From: Arthrobacter sp. AQ5-05
Lineage (GTDB): Bacteria; Actinomycetota; Actinomycetes; Actinomycetales; Micrococcaceae
Assembly: GCF_003287975.1 (NCBI RefSeq)
Contig: NZ_QMKQ01000011.1
Coordinates: 62,001 to 126,000, forward strand
DNA: 64,000 nt
Direction: 5' to 3'
Shown piece by piece: positions 1-8,235 of this stretch (positions are counted from its first letter, which is position 1; the number at the start of each line of letters is the position of its first letter). The notes beneath the pieces are model-generated. The model worked only from the letters and a program-made list of their open reading frames with translations, had not been told where the DNA came from and did not search any database. Both the position numbers and the translations under genes were made by a program.

Positions 1-576
1 GGAGAAATCGGCCATGGTGGCCGCACCGATCCAGCGCTTGGCGCCGCTGATGACCCATTCATCGCCCTCGCGGGTGGCGGTGGTGGACAGTCCCCCGGCG
101 ATGTCGGAGCCGTGGCCGGGTTCGGTCAGGGCGAAGGCGCCCAGCGCGGTGAAGCGGGCCAGGGCGGGCAACCATCTCGTTTTTTGCTCCACCGAACCCA
201 GTTCCTGGATCATGCCGACGATCAATTCGTTGTGGATGCCGATCAGTGCCGAGAGTGAAACATCCGCGCGGGCGGCCTCGACGTACACGAGTCCCTTGAA
301 CAGTTCGCTGCTGTCTTCCAGTTCGATTCCCCCGAGGCCGTGGGCTGCCATTTCACCCAGAAGGTGGTGCGGGAATTCCTCGCGGTTCCAGTAGCCGAGG
401 GATTCGGGGCGGACCCGTTCCTGCAGGAACGTGCGGATGCCCCGCAAGCGGGTTCGTTCGCCAGGTTCCAGCAGCTGCCAAACGTGCATCAGGTCCACGT
501 CGGGAAACGGCAGCTCCTTGGCACATGGCTCGCGGCCGGCTTCGGTGAATGACGCGTGGGTCTCGCTCAGTGGCAT
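1..576 (-). CDS. Acyl-CoA dehydrogenase, N-terminal part (runs off window edge)
   Basis: FAD-dependent oxidation of an acyl-CoA to the enoyl-CoA. Only the first 192 codons lie in the window. The translation begins MPLSETHASF; the N-terminal helical domain is followed by the family signature ALTEPGHGSD near residue 155, where the middle beta-domain starts, then ISGAKRWIG. The sequence style is closer to the glutaryl-CoA dehydrogenase-like branch than to short-chain enzymes, but the C-terminal catalytic Glu is outside the window, so the substrate is open. The ATG at 576 has a GGAG ribosome site 11 nt upstream. It is divergent from an acyl-CoA synthetase. The gene lies near a valine-degradation operon and shares a promoter motif with it, so a branched-chain acyl-CoA is a possible substrate (inference). 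Confidence 0.88.
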   Translation of the reverse strand, partial: MPLSETHASFTEAGREPCAKELPFPDVDLMHVWQLLEPGERTRLRGIRTFLQERVRPESLGYWNREEFPHHLLGEMAAHGLGGIELEDSSELFKGLVYVEAARADVSLSALIGIHNELIVGMIQELGSVEQKTRWLPALARFTALGAFALTEPGHGSDIAGGLSTTATREGDEWVISGAKRWIGAATMADFS

Positions 577-662
577 GAGAGGGGTGGCTCCTTGTCCGGT
601 GAAATGTTTGGCTCGGTGTTTGCAAGCCCTTCCAAGCCCTTGGATATCAAAGTATATTTGCA

Positions 663-678
663 AGTGATCCGAATCACT
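663..678. promoter_or_regulatory. Inverted repeat in the divergent acyl-CoA promoter region
   Basis: AGTGAT-CCGA-ATCACT is a perfect 6-bp inverted repeat with a 4-nt spacer, centred between the divergent acyl-CoA dehydrogenase and acyl-CoA synthetase genes. Its size fits a dimeric MarR or TetR operator. The MarR gene at 2486-3010, downstream of the synthetase, is the obvious candidate regulator (inference). Confidence 0.45.
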
Positions 679-679
679 A

Positions 680-693
680 GGTCTTCCTACTAA
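680..693. promoter_or_regulatory. Motif shared with the mmsA promoter (copy 1)
   Basis: GGTCTTCCTACTAA here matches GGACTTCCTACTAA at 12715-12728 upstream of mmsA in 13 of 14 positions. Both copies lie in divergent promoter regions of acyl-CoA catabolic genes. A common regulator site or shared promoter core is inferred; neither is proven. Confidence 0.45.
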
Positions 694-717
694 TTGGGGG
701 CCGACGAAAGGACGGCA

Positions 718-2433
718 ATGACCGTAACCGAAGAATTCCGTGCGGCACGCGATCGGCTCCTGGAACTGCGCACCGACTACGCCGGCGCCCTGGCCCGGTT
801 CCGATGGCCGGAATTCACCGAGTTCAACTTCGGTCTCGACTGGTTCGATGCGGTCGCCAAGGATCCCGCCCGCGCCGGGACCAATGCCCTGGTCATTGTC
901 GAGAAGGATGGCTCCTCGACCCGCCGCACCTGGGCCGAGCTGTCGTCTCGCTCCGGCCAGGTCGCCAACTGGATGCGCTCGATCGGGATGAAGCGCGGCG
1001 AAAAGATGATCGTCATGCTCGGGAACCGCGTGGAGCTCTGGGAAATCATGCTCGCAGGCATCAAGCTCGGCATGGTCATGATCCCCACCACCACGCAAAT
1101 GACGCCCGCGGACCTGCAGGACCGGGTCGATCGGGGCGAGGCACGCTGGGCACTGGCCGGAACCGGGGACACCCAAAAATTCGACAAGCTGACCGGAGAC
1201 TTCACGGTCATCCACGTCGACGGCAACGCACCGACCGGTGCCCTCGACTACACCGAAGGCGCCGGCCACCCGACGGAATTCGTTCCAGAGGTTCCCACCA
1301 AGGCCGACGAAACCCTGCTGCTGTATTTCACCTCCGGCACCACCTCCAAGGCCAAGCTGGTCGAGCACACCCACACCTCCTACCCGGTCGGGCACCTGAG
1401 CACGATGTTTTGGATCGGGCTGGAGCCAGGGGACGTGCACCTGAATGTCGCATCCCCGGGCTGGGCCAAGCACGCGTGGAGCAACTTCTTCGCCCCCTGG
1501 ATCGCCGAGGCCACCGTCTTCCTCTACAACTACGACCGCTTCGATGCCAAGGCGCTCATGGCCCAGATGGACGCCGAATCCGTCACGAGCTTCTGCGCGC
1601 CGCCCACGGTGTGGCGCCTGCTCATCCAGGCCGACCTCACGGCGCTGAAGGCCCCTCCCGCCAAGCTCGTCTCGGCCGGCGAACCGCTGAACGCCGAGGT
1701 CATCGACCAGGTCAACCGCGCCTGGGGGCAAACGATCCGCGACGGTTTCGGGCAAACCGAGACCACCGTGCAGATCGCCAACCCACCGGGGCTTCCCATC
1801 AAGATCGGTGCCATGGGCCGCCCCATGCCCGGCTACAACGTGGTTCTTCTCGACCCGGCCACCGGCGCGGCCGGACGCGAGGGGGAAATCTGCCTTCGAC
1901 TGGATCCGCGCCCGCCGGGGCTGATGAAGTCGTACTACGGGGATGCGGAAAAGACCGTGGACGCCTTCCGGGACGGCGTTTACCACACCGGGGACATGGC
2001 CGAGATGGACGAGCAGGGCGTCATCACCTATGTGGGGCGCGGCGATGACGTATTCAAGTCCAGCGACTACAGGCTCAGTCCCTTTGAGCTCGAGTCGGTG
2101 CTGATCCAGCACCCCGCGGTGGCCGAGGCAGCGGTGGTCCCGTCCCCCGATGCGCTGCGGCTCTCCGTCCCCAAGGCCTTCATTGTTGCCGCCGAGGGAT
2201 ACGCGCCCTCGGCGGAACTGGCGGAAAGCATCCTGCGCCATTGCCGGGAAAACCTGGCGCCCTACAAGCGGATCCGCCGCCTGGAATTCGCCGATCTTCC
2301 CAAGACCATCTCCGGGAAGATCCGCCGGGTGGAGCTGCGGCGCAACGAAGTGGCGCGCCACGAAGGCTCCGTCGGCCTTGAGGCCCAGGGCATCGAGTAC
2401 CGCGACGACGACTTCCCGTCCCTGAAATCCTGA
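718..2433 (+). CDS. AMP-dependent acyl-CoA synthetase
   Basis: Activates a carboxylic acid to its acyl-CoA through an acyl-adenylate, at the cost of ATP to AMP. The 571-residue length is normal for the ANL superfamily. The phosphate-binding motif YFTSGTTSKAK lies near residue 205, the A5 motif DGFGQTETT near 342, the hinge-like YVGRGDDVFKSSDYR near 441, and the C-terminal catalytic Lys in KTISGKIRR near 532. The overall style resembles medium-chain (ACSM-type) acyl-CoA synthetases. The ATG at 718 is preferred over an in-frame TTG at 694 because GAAAGGA precedes it by 7 nt. It is divergent from an acyl-CoA dehydrogenase and 52 nt ahead of a MarR regulator, so the three probably form one acid-catabolism locus. 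The exact substrate cannot be read from the sequence. Confidence 0.9.
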   Translation: MTVTEEFRAARDRLLELRTDYAGALARFRWPEFTEFNFGLDWFDAVAKDPARAGTNALVIVEKDGSSTRRTWAELSSRSGQVANWMRSIGMKRGEKMIVMLGNRVELWEIMLAGIKLGMVMIPTTTQMTPADLQDRVDRGEARWALAGTGDTQKFDKLTGDFTVIHVDGNAPTGALDYTEGAGHPTEFVPEVPTKADETLLLYFTSGTTSKAKLVEHTHTSYPVGHLSTMFWIGLEPGDVHLNVASPGWAKHAWSNFFAPWIAEATVFLYNYDRFDAKALMAQMDAESVTSFCAPPTVWRLLIQADLTALKAPPAKLVSAGEPLNAEVIDQVNRAWGQTIRDGFGQTETTVQIANPPGLPIKIGAMGRPMPGYNVVLLDPATGAAGREGEICLRLDPRPPGLMKSYYGDAEKTVDAFRDGVYHTGDMAEMDEQGVITYVGRGDDVFKSSDYRLSPFELESVLIQHPAVAEAAVVPSPDALRLSVPKAFIVAAEGYAPSAELAESILRHCRENLAPYKRIRRLEFADLPKTISGKIRRVELRRNEVARHEGSVGLEAQGIEYRDDDFPSLKS

Positions 2434-2485
2434 TCCCCACGTGGGCTTGGATATGCTGGGGCACGAGTTCTATCCGGAGGGAAAA

Positions 2486-3010
2486 TTGAGCCAGCCACTA
2501 TCGCGCGACCCGATCCTGGAAGCGCAACGCAATTGGGAACGCCACGGGTGGCAGGACGTCGCCGAGCCCATGGCGGCGATCACCGCCCTGATGCGGACGC
2601 AACAGATCCTTTTGCAGCGCGCCGAAACGGTGCTCAAGCCCTTCGGACTCACCTTCGCCCGCTACGAGATGCTCGCCCTGCTCAGCTTCACCCGCGACGG
2701 TGCGCTGGCCATGAACAGGGCCAGCGCACTGCTCCAGGTCCATGCCACCTCCGTGACCAACGCCGTGGACCGCCTGGAACGCGCCGGGCTGGTGGCCCGC
2801 ACCAAGCACCCCACCGACAAGCGCACCACGCTCGTCGCCCTGTCCCCGCAGGGCCGCCAGCTGGCCGCGGCCGCAACGAAGGAACTGAACGCCAAGGTCT
2901 TCGCGGACTCCGGCTTTTCGGACCGGGACATCTCCACCTTGATCAGGATCTTCTCCAAGTTCCGCCGGGATGCCGGGGACTTTGCGCCGGAGGATCCGGC
3001 GCAGCCGTAG
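2486..3010 (+). CDS. MarR family transcriptional regulator
   Basis: A 174-residue winged-helix DNA-binding protein. The MarR core is clear: a recognition-helix region (LLQVHATSVTNAVDRLERAG) followed by the wing (ARTKHPTDKRTTLVALSPQG). The N-terminal region (QQILLQRAETVLKPFGLTFARYEML) matches the dimerisation and first helices of MarR proteins. A TTG start at 2486 is chosen because a strong GGAGG lies 6 nt upstream; an in-frame GTG at 2441 lacks one. It sits 52 nt after the acyl-CoA synthetase on the same strand and probably shares its transcript. MarR proteins beside acyl-CoA ligases often sense the acid or its CoA thioester (family knowledge); the ligand here is unknown. Confidence 0.88.
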   Translation: MSQPLSRDPILEAQRNWERHGWQDVAEPMAAITALMRTQQILLQRAETVLKPFGLTFARYEMLALLSFTRDGALAMNRASALLQVHATSVTNAVDRLERAGLVARTKHPTDKRTTLVALSPQGRQLAAAATKELNAKVFADSGFSDRDISTLIRIFSKFRRDAGDFAPEDPAQP

Positions 3011-3118
3011 CGCAACGGCCGCGGAGTGCGGCGCGAACATCCACCGCGTGGGCGGGCGGCCCGGTCCCCTCGGCGGCACGCAGCGACGCACCGGGAAACG
3101 TCACATTCACACAAATCG

Positions 3119-3132
3119 GTGATCGCCATCAC
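3119..3132. promoter_or_regulatory. Inverted repeat upstream of the sialidase
   Basis: GTGAT-CGCC-ATCAC is a perfect 5-bp inverted repeat about 82 nt upstream of the sialidase start. It resembles half-sites of CRP-type regulators, but no regulator is identified. Confidence 0.3.
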
Positions 3133-3140
3133 ATAATTTA

Positions 3141-3167
3141 CGTAGGACATCCTACGTCGTATGTCCT
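3141..3167. promoter_or_regulatory. Compound palindromic operator upstream of the sialidase
   Basis: CGTAGGA-CA-TCCTACG (3141-3156) is a perfect 7-bp palindrome. Its AGGACAT half (3144-3150) also pairs with ATGTCCT at 3161-3167, so three half-sites overlap. This layout suits a GntR/FCD-like or ROK regulator controlling the sialidase about 50 nt downstream (inference). No regulator gene adjoins it. Confidence 0.55.
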
Positions 3168-3213
3168 GATCGAATCAGCCCCCATGATTCTGTGTGAAAG
3201 GAATCCGCACACC

Positions 3214-6102
3214 ATGACATATTCCCCCCACCGTCCACGCACACGCCGGAAGGCCGCTTGGCTCGGCTCGCTGGCCGCGCTGAGCATGATCCTCCCGACC
3301 GCCATGGCAGGTGCCGCGTTCGGCGCCACCGCCATTCCCGGCGCCGACCCCACCGCCGCACCGGGCAGCTTCAGCGAACAGAACCTCGCTGCCGACCGGA
3401 CCGAAAACAACTGGTTCTACCGCATCCCGGCCCTGGCGCACCTGGGCGACGGCGTCGTGCTGGCTTCTTGGGACGCCCGTCCGGGAAGCTCGGCCGATGC
3501 GCCGAACCCCAACACCGTCGTGCAGCGCCGCAGCACCGACAACGGCAAGACCTTCGGTCCGCTGACCACCATCGCCGCGGGCCACCTTGCCGATGCCAGC
3601 GGACCCAGGTTCGGCTATTCCGACCCCAGCTATGTGGTCGATGCCGAATCCGGGAAGGTCTTCAATTTCTTCGTCTACTCGAAGGACCAGGGTTTCCACG
3701 GCAGCGCCTGGGGCAACGACGACGCCAACCGCCAGGTCATCAGCGCCGCGGTCGTCGAATCAACCGACGGCGGCCTCACCTGGAGCGAACCGCGGTTGAT
3801 CACCGACGTCGTCAAGCCGGGCTCCGGCTCCACCCCGATCCCCGGAGCCGTGCGCAGCATGTTCGCCACCTCCGGCGAAGGCATCCAGCTCATCCGCGGT
3901 GCCCACTCGGGCCGGCTCATCCAGCAATACACGGGCGATGTGCAGCAGGCCAACGGCTCGCGAACCTACCAGTCCTACTCCGTGTACTCGGACGACCACG
4001 GCGCCACCTGGCAGCGCGGTCAATTCACCGGCAGCGCCATGGACGAAAACAAGGTCGTGGAACTCTCCGACGGCCGCGTCATGCTCAACTCCCGCGACTC
4101 GGCCAACGGAGGCTACCGCAAGGTCGCCATCTCCGAGAACGGCGGCGAAAGCTACTCGGAGGTCAAGCAGGACAGGAACCTGCCCGATCCCACCAACAAC
4201 GCCCACATCACCCAGTTGGTCCCGGGTGCCGAGGCAGGCAGCACGGACGCCAAGAAGCTGCTTTACACCGGGGCCAACTCGCAGACCGGACGCGAAAACG
4301 TCTCGGCCCGCGTCTCCTGCGACGACGGCGCCAGCTGGCCCGGCCTGCGCACCATCCGCCACGGGTTCTCCGCCTACTCCTCGGCCACGGCGCTGGCCGA
4401 CGGCAGGTTCGGCGTGCTCTACGAGGGCAACTACACCGACTCCATGCCGTTCGCGTCCTTCGACGAGGAATGGCTCAACTACGTCTGCGCACCGCAGGCA
4501 TCCGAAGACTTCACCGCCGACGCCGATGCCACGCACAGGCTTTCGGTGACCATCACCAACCAGGAAGAAACCGCGCTGAGCGGCTCGCTCCAGTTGGCCG
4601 CCAGCAACCGCTTTGCCTCCAACACCGTCGAGGTCGCCGACCTTCCGGCCGGTGAATCGCGCACCGTCGACCTCGAGGTCAAGGTTCCCGCCACGGCCAA
4701 CGGCAAGTACCTGCTGCAAACCGTCTTCACCGCCGCCGACGGCACCGAGGCCCAGGGCAACGTCCGCGCCACGATCAGTGGCAAGGAAGTCACCGGCCTG
4801 GAAATTGAGGGCTTCCGCGCCGACTCCGACCGCGACCTCGCCGCAGACCCGTACGCCACCGGCGACGCGGTGCCATACTCCTTCAAGGTCACCAGCGCCT
4901 CGAGCATCGCCCAGTGGGTGGTGCCCACCGAGGGCAACTTCACCCCGTTCGCGGCCAAGCCCGTGGGCGAGGCCAGCCCGGCCGGCAACTGCCGCTACGG
5001 CAGTCTGGCCGCCGGAGCCTCCTACACCTGCACCACCCCGCGCCACACGGTGGGTGCCGCGGAGCTCGCCGACGGTTTCTTCACCCCGCTCACCACGTGG
5101 ACCTCCGGGCGCATCGGCGCCTTCCACGACGTGGTCAACAGCTACGAGATCGTTGGCGACGAGGTCGACCTGCTGGCACGGGCGCCCAAGCTCGAGGCCG
5201 CTGCAGGGGCAGCCGAGCTGCAGGACCTCGACGCCGACGGCCACGCCTCGGTGGGCGACACCGTCACCCACGTCGTCACGCTGAAGAACACCGGCAACGT
5301 CAGGCTCACCGCCCTGGCGGGCGAGGATTCCGTGGCCGGGGAGCTCGCCGTGGGCGCCGGTGTCCAGGCCGCGACCACGCGCACCGTCACTGCCGAGGAC
5401 CTGGCCGCCGGCAAGCTGGCCGAACGCACCCTCGCGTTCACTGCGGCCAACGGCGCCACCGCACTGGAGGCCAGCGCCACCTTGGGCGGGATCGAACTGG
5501 TCCAGGCACCCAATGAGAGCGCGACCAGCGCGCCGGCCAAGGCCGTCCTCTCCCACGACAACGGCCGGACCGGCGGCCTGGCCGACGGCGACTACCGGGT
5601 CACCATGGACCTGCCGTGGGGAACCAACGCCACCAGCTTCACACTGTACGAAAACGACGTGGCGATCTCCACGCAACAACTCGCGGCAAACACCCCGGAG
5701 TCCCAGCAGGCCGTCGTCTCGGTGACCGGCAAACCCGACGGCACCTACCGCTACCGCGGGGAGCTGGCCAACGCGGCGGGAACCACCAAGACCGCCACGC
5801 TGGTCGTGAAGGTCCGGGACGCCAACCCGGAGACCCCGGCCATCAGCCTCGAAGGGAAGAAGTTCGCCGACTCCTACACCGTCCACACCAACCTATGGCA
5901 GGGCACCAACGCCACCGGATACACCCTGCAAGAAAACGGCACCGTGGTCGACACGCAGGAGCTGATGGCCGCCGGCCCGGGAGCCCAGAAGGCCGCAACC
6001 TCGTTCACCGGCAAGGCCCCGGGCACCTACAGGTACATCGCGAAGCTGGCCAACGCGGCCGGCTCCACGGAATCCAAGGTCCTCGTGGTCACCGTCAAGT
6101 AG
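3214..6102 (+). CDS. Secreted multidomain sialidase (GH33 exo-alpha-sialidase)
   Basis: Releases terminal sialic acids from glycans outside the cell. The 962-residue product starts with a twin-Arg-rich basic stretch and hydrophobic signal peptide ending near residue 40. The GH33 propeller follows: YRIPALA near residue 70 carries the FRIP arginine, SWDARP near 87 the acid/base Asp, and there are Asp-box-like repeats STDNGKTF, STDGGLTW, SDDHGATW, SENGGESY and CDDGASW. After about residue 430 come beta-sandwich, CARDB or Ig-like segments, and two tandem repeats of about 85 residues (roughly 775-868 and 875-962), each with TYRYRGELANAAG or TYRYIAKLANAAG. There is no sortase motif, so the protein is probably released. 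GAAAGGAA precedes the ATG by 11 nt; an open frame further upstream is only the unstopped reading frame. It resembles the modular Micromonospora enzyme NedA. A palindromic operator and a strong terminator bracket it as a single gene. Confidence 0.93.
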   Translation: MTYSPHRPRTRRKAAWLGSLAALSMILPTAMAGAAFGATAIPGADPTAAPGSFSEQNLAADRTENNWFYRIPALAHLGDGVVLASWDARPGSSADAPNPNTVVQRRSTDNGKTFGPLTTIAAGHLADASGPRFGYSDPSYVVDAESGKVFNFFVYSKDQGFHGSAWGNDDANRQVISAAVVESTDGGLTWSEPRLITDVVKPGSGSTPIPGAVRSMFATSGEGIQLIRGAHSGRLIQQYTGDVQQANGSRTYQSYSVYSDDHGATWQRGQFTGSAMDENKVVELSDGRVMLNSRDSANGGYRKVAISENGGESYSEVKQDRNLPDPTNNAHITQLVPGAEAGSTDAKKLLYTGANSQTGRENVSARVSCDDGASWPGLRTIRHGFSAYSSATALADGRFGVLYEGNYTDSMPFASFDEEWLNYVCAPQASEDFTADADATHRLSVTITNQEETALSGSLQLAASNRFASNTVEVADLPAGESRTVDLEVKVPATANGKYLLQTVFTAADGTEAQGNVRATISGKEVTGLEIEGFRADSDRDLAADPYATGDAVPYSFKVTSASSIAQWVVPTEGNFTPFAAKPVGEASPAGNCRYGSLAAGASYTCTTPRHTVGAAELADGFFTPLTTWTSGRIGAFHDVVNSYEIVGDEVDLLARAPKLEAAAGAAELQDLDADGHASVGDTVTHVVTLKNTGNVRLTALAGEDSVAGELAVGAGVQAATTRTVTAEDLAAGKLAERTLAFTAANGATALEASATLGGIELVQAPNESATSAPAKAVLSHDNGRTGGLADGDYRVTMDLPWGTNATSFTLYENDVAISTQQLAANTPESQQAVVSVTGKPDGTYRYRGELANAAGTTKTATLVVKVRDANPETPAISLEGKKFADSYTVHTNLWQGTNATGYTLQENGTVVDTQELMAAGPGAQKAATSFTGKAPGTYRYIAKLANAAGSTESKVLVVTVK

Positions 6103-6121
6103 CCACCGCGCAGCAACGGTC

Positions 6122-6172
6122 AACAGCCCGGTGCCCCACCGCCGTTCTTCGGCAAGGGGGCACCGGGCTGTT
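6122..6172. terminator. Bidirectional terminator hairpin
   Basis: A perfect 16-bp stem (6122-6137 pairing with 6157-6172) lies between the convergent sialidase and ABC transporter genes, with a TTT run on the + side and AA on the other. It can end transcription from both sides. Confidence 0.8.
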
Positions 6173-6189
6173 TGCCTTGGAGGAGGTTT

Positions 6190-6918
6190 CTAGGCGGGTA
6201 TGAGCTCGGAGGCACCCAGCACTCCGTCGCGCATGGTGGCCACCGAGTCGGTGAGCGAGATGAATTCCGTGTCGTGCGTGACCATGACCGTCGCAACCGA
6301 GAACTCGCGGGTCACCTCGGCCAGCAGCCGCACGATCGATTCGCTGCGTGCATGGTCCAGCGCCGCGGTGGGCTCGTCGACCAGCAGCACCTTCGGGGAG
6401 CCCATCAGGGCACGGGCAATGTTCACGCGCTGGCGCTGTCCGCCGGACAGCTGGTGCGGGCGTTTCTTGGCGCTGTCTTCCAGCCCCACGACCTGAAGCA
6501 GTTCCAGGGCGCGGGCCTTGGCGGGCTTCAGCGGCTTGCCGCGCAGGTGGTCGGAGATCATCAGCTGCTCGACCGCAGTCAGCGAGGCCAGCAGGTTGGG
6601 CTGCTGGAAGATGATGCCCACCTTCTCGCGCCGCAGCGTGGTCATTTCCGTGTCGTTCAGGTCGCTGGCGGTGGTGCCGTCGATGATGACCAGCCCGCTG
6701 GTGGGACGGATCAGGGTTGCCGCGACGGCCAGCAGCGAGGACTTGCCGGATCCCGACGGGCCGATCAGCGAGAGCATCTGCCCGGCGCCCACACCCAGGT
6801 TCACCGAGTCCAGTGCCTTGATGGTGCCCTGGCCGTCCGGGTATTCCAGGGTCAGGTCGATCAGTTGCAGGGGCATGTTGGTGGTTGTGGCACGCCGGGT
6901 TGGTTCTGGGGTGGTCAT
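6190..6918 (-). CDS. ABC transporter ATP-binding protein (MacB/LolD-like)
   Basis: A 242-residue ATPase subunit. Walker A GPSGSGKSS, Q-loop FQQPNLL, signature LSGGQRQR, Walker B VLLVDEP and H-loop VTHD are all intact. The spacing and the insert between Q-loop and signature match the MacB/LolD/DevA family, whose partners are FtsX-like permeases; the next gene upstream encodes exactly that, 63 nt away. The ATG at 6918 has AAAGGAAT close upstream and is preferred to a GTG five codons earlier. Proteins of this type move lipoproteins, peptides or antimicrobials, or act in mechanotransmission rather than import. No membrane-fusion partner or two-component system is nearby, so the cargo is unknown. 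Confidence 0.9.
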   Translation of the reverse strand: MTTPEPTRRATTTNMPLQLIDLTLEYPDGQGTIKALDSVNLGVGAGQMLSLIGPSGSGKSSLLAVAATLIRPTSGLVIIDGTTASDLNDTEMTTLRREKVGIIFQQPNLLASLTAVEQLMISDHLRGKPLKPAKARALELLQVVGLEDSAKKRPHQLSGGQRQRVNIARALMGSPKVLLVDEPTAALDHARSESIVRLLAEVTREFSVATVMVTHDTEFISLTDSVATMRDGVLGASELIPA

Positions 6919-6981
6919 GGGATTCCTTTGCACGAAAGATTCAGGGGAAACGTTGGTGGGCGGGGGCGGGCCCGCGTGGCG

Positions 6982-8097
6982 CTAGTTGCCGCCGAGGGCA
7001 ATGAGCGCGTCGACCTTGGTGACGCGGGAGACGGCGAGCGCCGCCCCGGCCAGGCCGAGCAGCACCACCCCGGCGATGGGCAGCAGCGTGGTCGCGGGGG
7101 TCAGCAGGAAGGGTGCGGCCTTGGCGGCGAAGGTGCCGCCGAGGATGCCGATGCCGCCGCCGATCCCGGCTCCGAGCAGCAGCACGATGCTGGCCTGGGT
7201 GATTGCGTCCTTCAGCACGTAGCTTCCCGATCCGCCCAGGGCCTTGAGCACCGCGATGTCGCGGGTGCGCTGCACGGTCCAGACCGTGAGGAAGGCCAGG
7301 ATCACCAGGGCGGAGATGCCGTAGAGGAAGCCCTGCATCATCAACAGCGAGCCGTTCTCGCTCTTGTAGGAGCCCAGCGCCGCGTACGAGCCGGTGCGGG
7401 TGGTGCTGGCGGTGGCCGCGGCGGCATTTGCGGCATCCGTGTCCACGGTGGCGCCGTCCTGGTTGGTGACGGCGATGACGGTTCCGACTTGGGTGCCCTG
7501 GCCCAGGTGCGCGAGCTTGGCCCATGAATCCAGGTCCGTGTAGAGGACCGAGGTGTGCGAGTACCAGTTGTCGGCGGCGATCCCGCCGACCACCAGGTCC
7601 ACCCCGGCCATGGAGATGGTGTCGCCGACCTTCAGGGACAGGTCCTTGGCAACCGAGTCGCCAAGGACGACCTTCCCGGCCTCGATGGGCAGCGGCGCCA
7701 GTGCGCTGCCGTCCGGGATGCCGAAGACCGCGACGTTGGTGGTGCCGGTGCTGGTCTCGGAACCGGCCGCGGAACCGGTCAGACGGGTCTGGGTGATGCC
7801 GAGCGCCTGCGCCGAGGCGACGCCCGGGCGGTTGCCCCAGGCGCGCACCTGGTCGGCAGTGACCTGGCTTTCGGTGAAGGATGCCTTGGGGTCGTTGCCG
7901 CTGGCGGCACCGAAGGCGATGGTGTCGACGAGCCGGTTTTCGCTGCCGAGGTTCTTCAGCGCGGAGGTGGATTGGTTGCCCAGACCCGCGGTGAGCCCGG
8001 AGAGCATGACCAGCAGCAGCGTGATGAGGGCAACCACCGACCCCATGAGGGCAAAGCGGCCCTTGGCGAAGCGGATGTCGCGGATTGCAAGAAACAC
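6982..8097 (-). CDS. ABC transporter permease, FtsX/MacB family
   Basis: A 371-residue permease with the FtsX-family layout: one N-terminal membrane helix (MGSVVALITLLLVMLSGL), a large extracytoplasmic domain of about 210 residues, then three C-terminal helices (ISALVILAFLTVWTV, IVLLLGAGIGGGIGILGG, IAGVVLLGLAGAALAV). The short basic start MFLAIRDIRFAKGRF is typical of DevC-like permeases. A GTG at 8097 is the first plausible start; the ribosome site is weak. It is transcribed ahead of the ATPase at 6190-6918 and should form a dimeric exporter or mechanotransmitter with it. Substrate not determinable. Confidence 0.88.
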   Translation of the reverse strand: MFLAIRDIRFAKGRFALMGSVVALITLLLVMLSGLTAGLGNQSTSALKNLGSENRLVDTIAFGAASGNDPKASFTESQVTADQVRAWGNRPGVASAQALGITQTRLTGSAAGSETSTGTTNVAVFGIPDGSALAPLPIEAGKVVLGDSVAKDLSLKVGDTISMAGVDLVVGGIAADNWYSHTSVLYTDLDSWAKLAHLGQGTQVGTVIAVTNQDGATVDTDAANAAAATASTTRTGSYAALGSYKSENGSLLMMQGFLYGISALVILAFLTVWTVQRTRDIAVLKALGGSGSYVLKDAITQASIVLLLGAGIGGGIGILGGTFAAKAAPFLLTPATTLLPIAGVVLLGLAGAALAVSRVTKVDALIALGGN

Positions 8098-8235
8098 GGG
8101 TGGGGTTCGCTTTCAGTGGATGGAGCGGGGATCTTGCCGCCGGCAAGCTCCCCCTTCTTATCTCCCATCCTCTGTTTTCCCGTGCCCGTGCACATCGACC
8201 ATACGGTTGATTGGTGCCGCTTGAGCGGCGCCGTC

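Noticed and set aside
2533-3213. N-terminal extension of the sialidase frame across the MarR gene
   Set aside because: It would overlap MarR and lacks a ribosome site. The signal peptide begins exactly at the ATG at 3214 with GAAAGGAA upstream.
3760-5886. 708-codon minus-strand frame opposite the sialidase
   Set aside because: Gly/Val/Arg-rich low-complexity translation caused by codon bias of the real gene; no start signal or domain.
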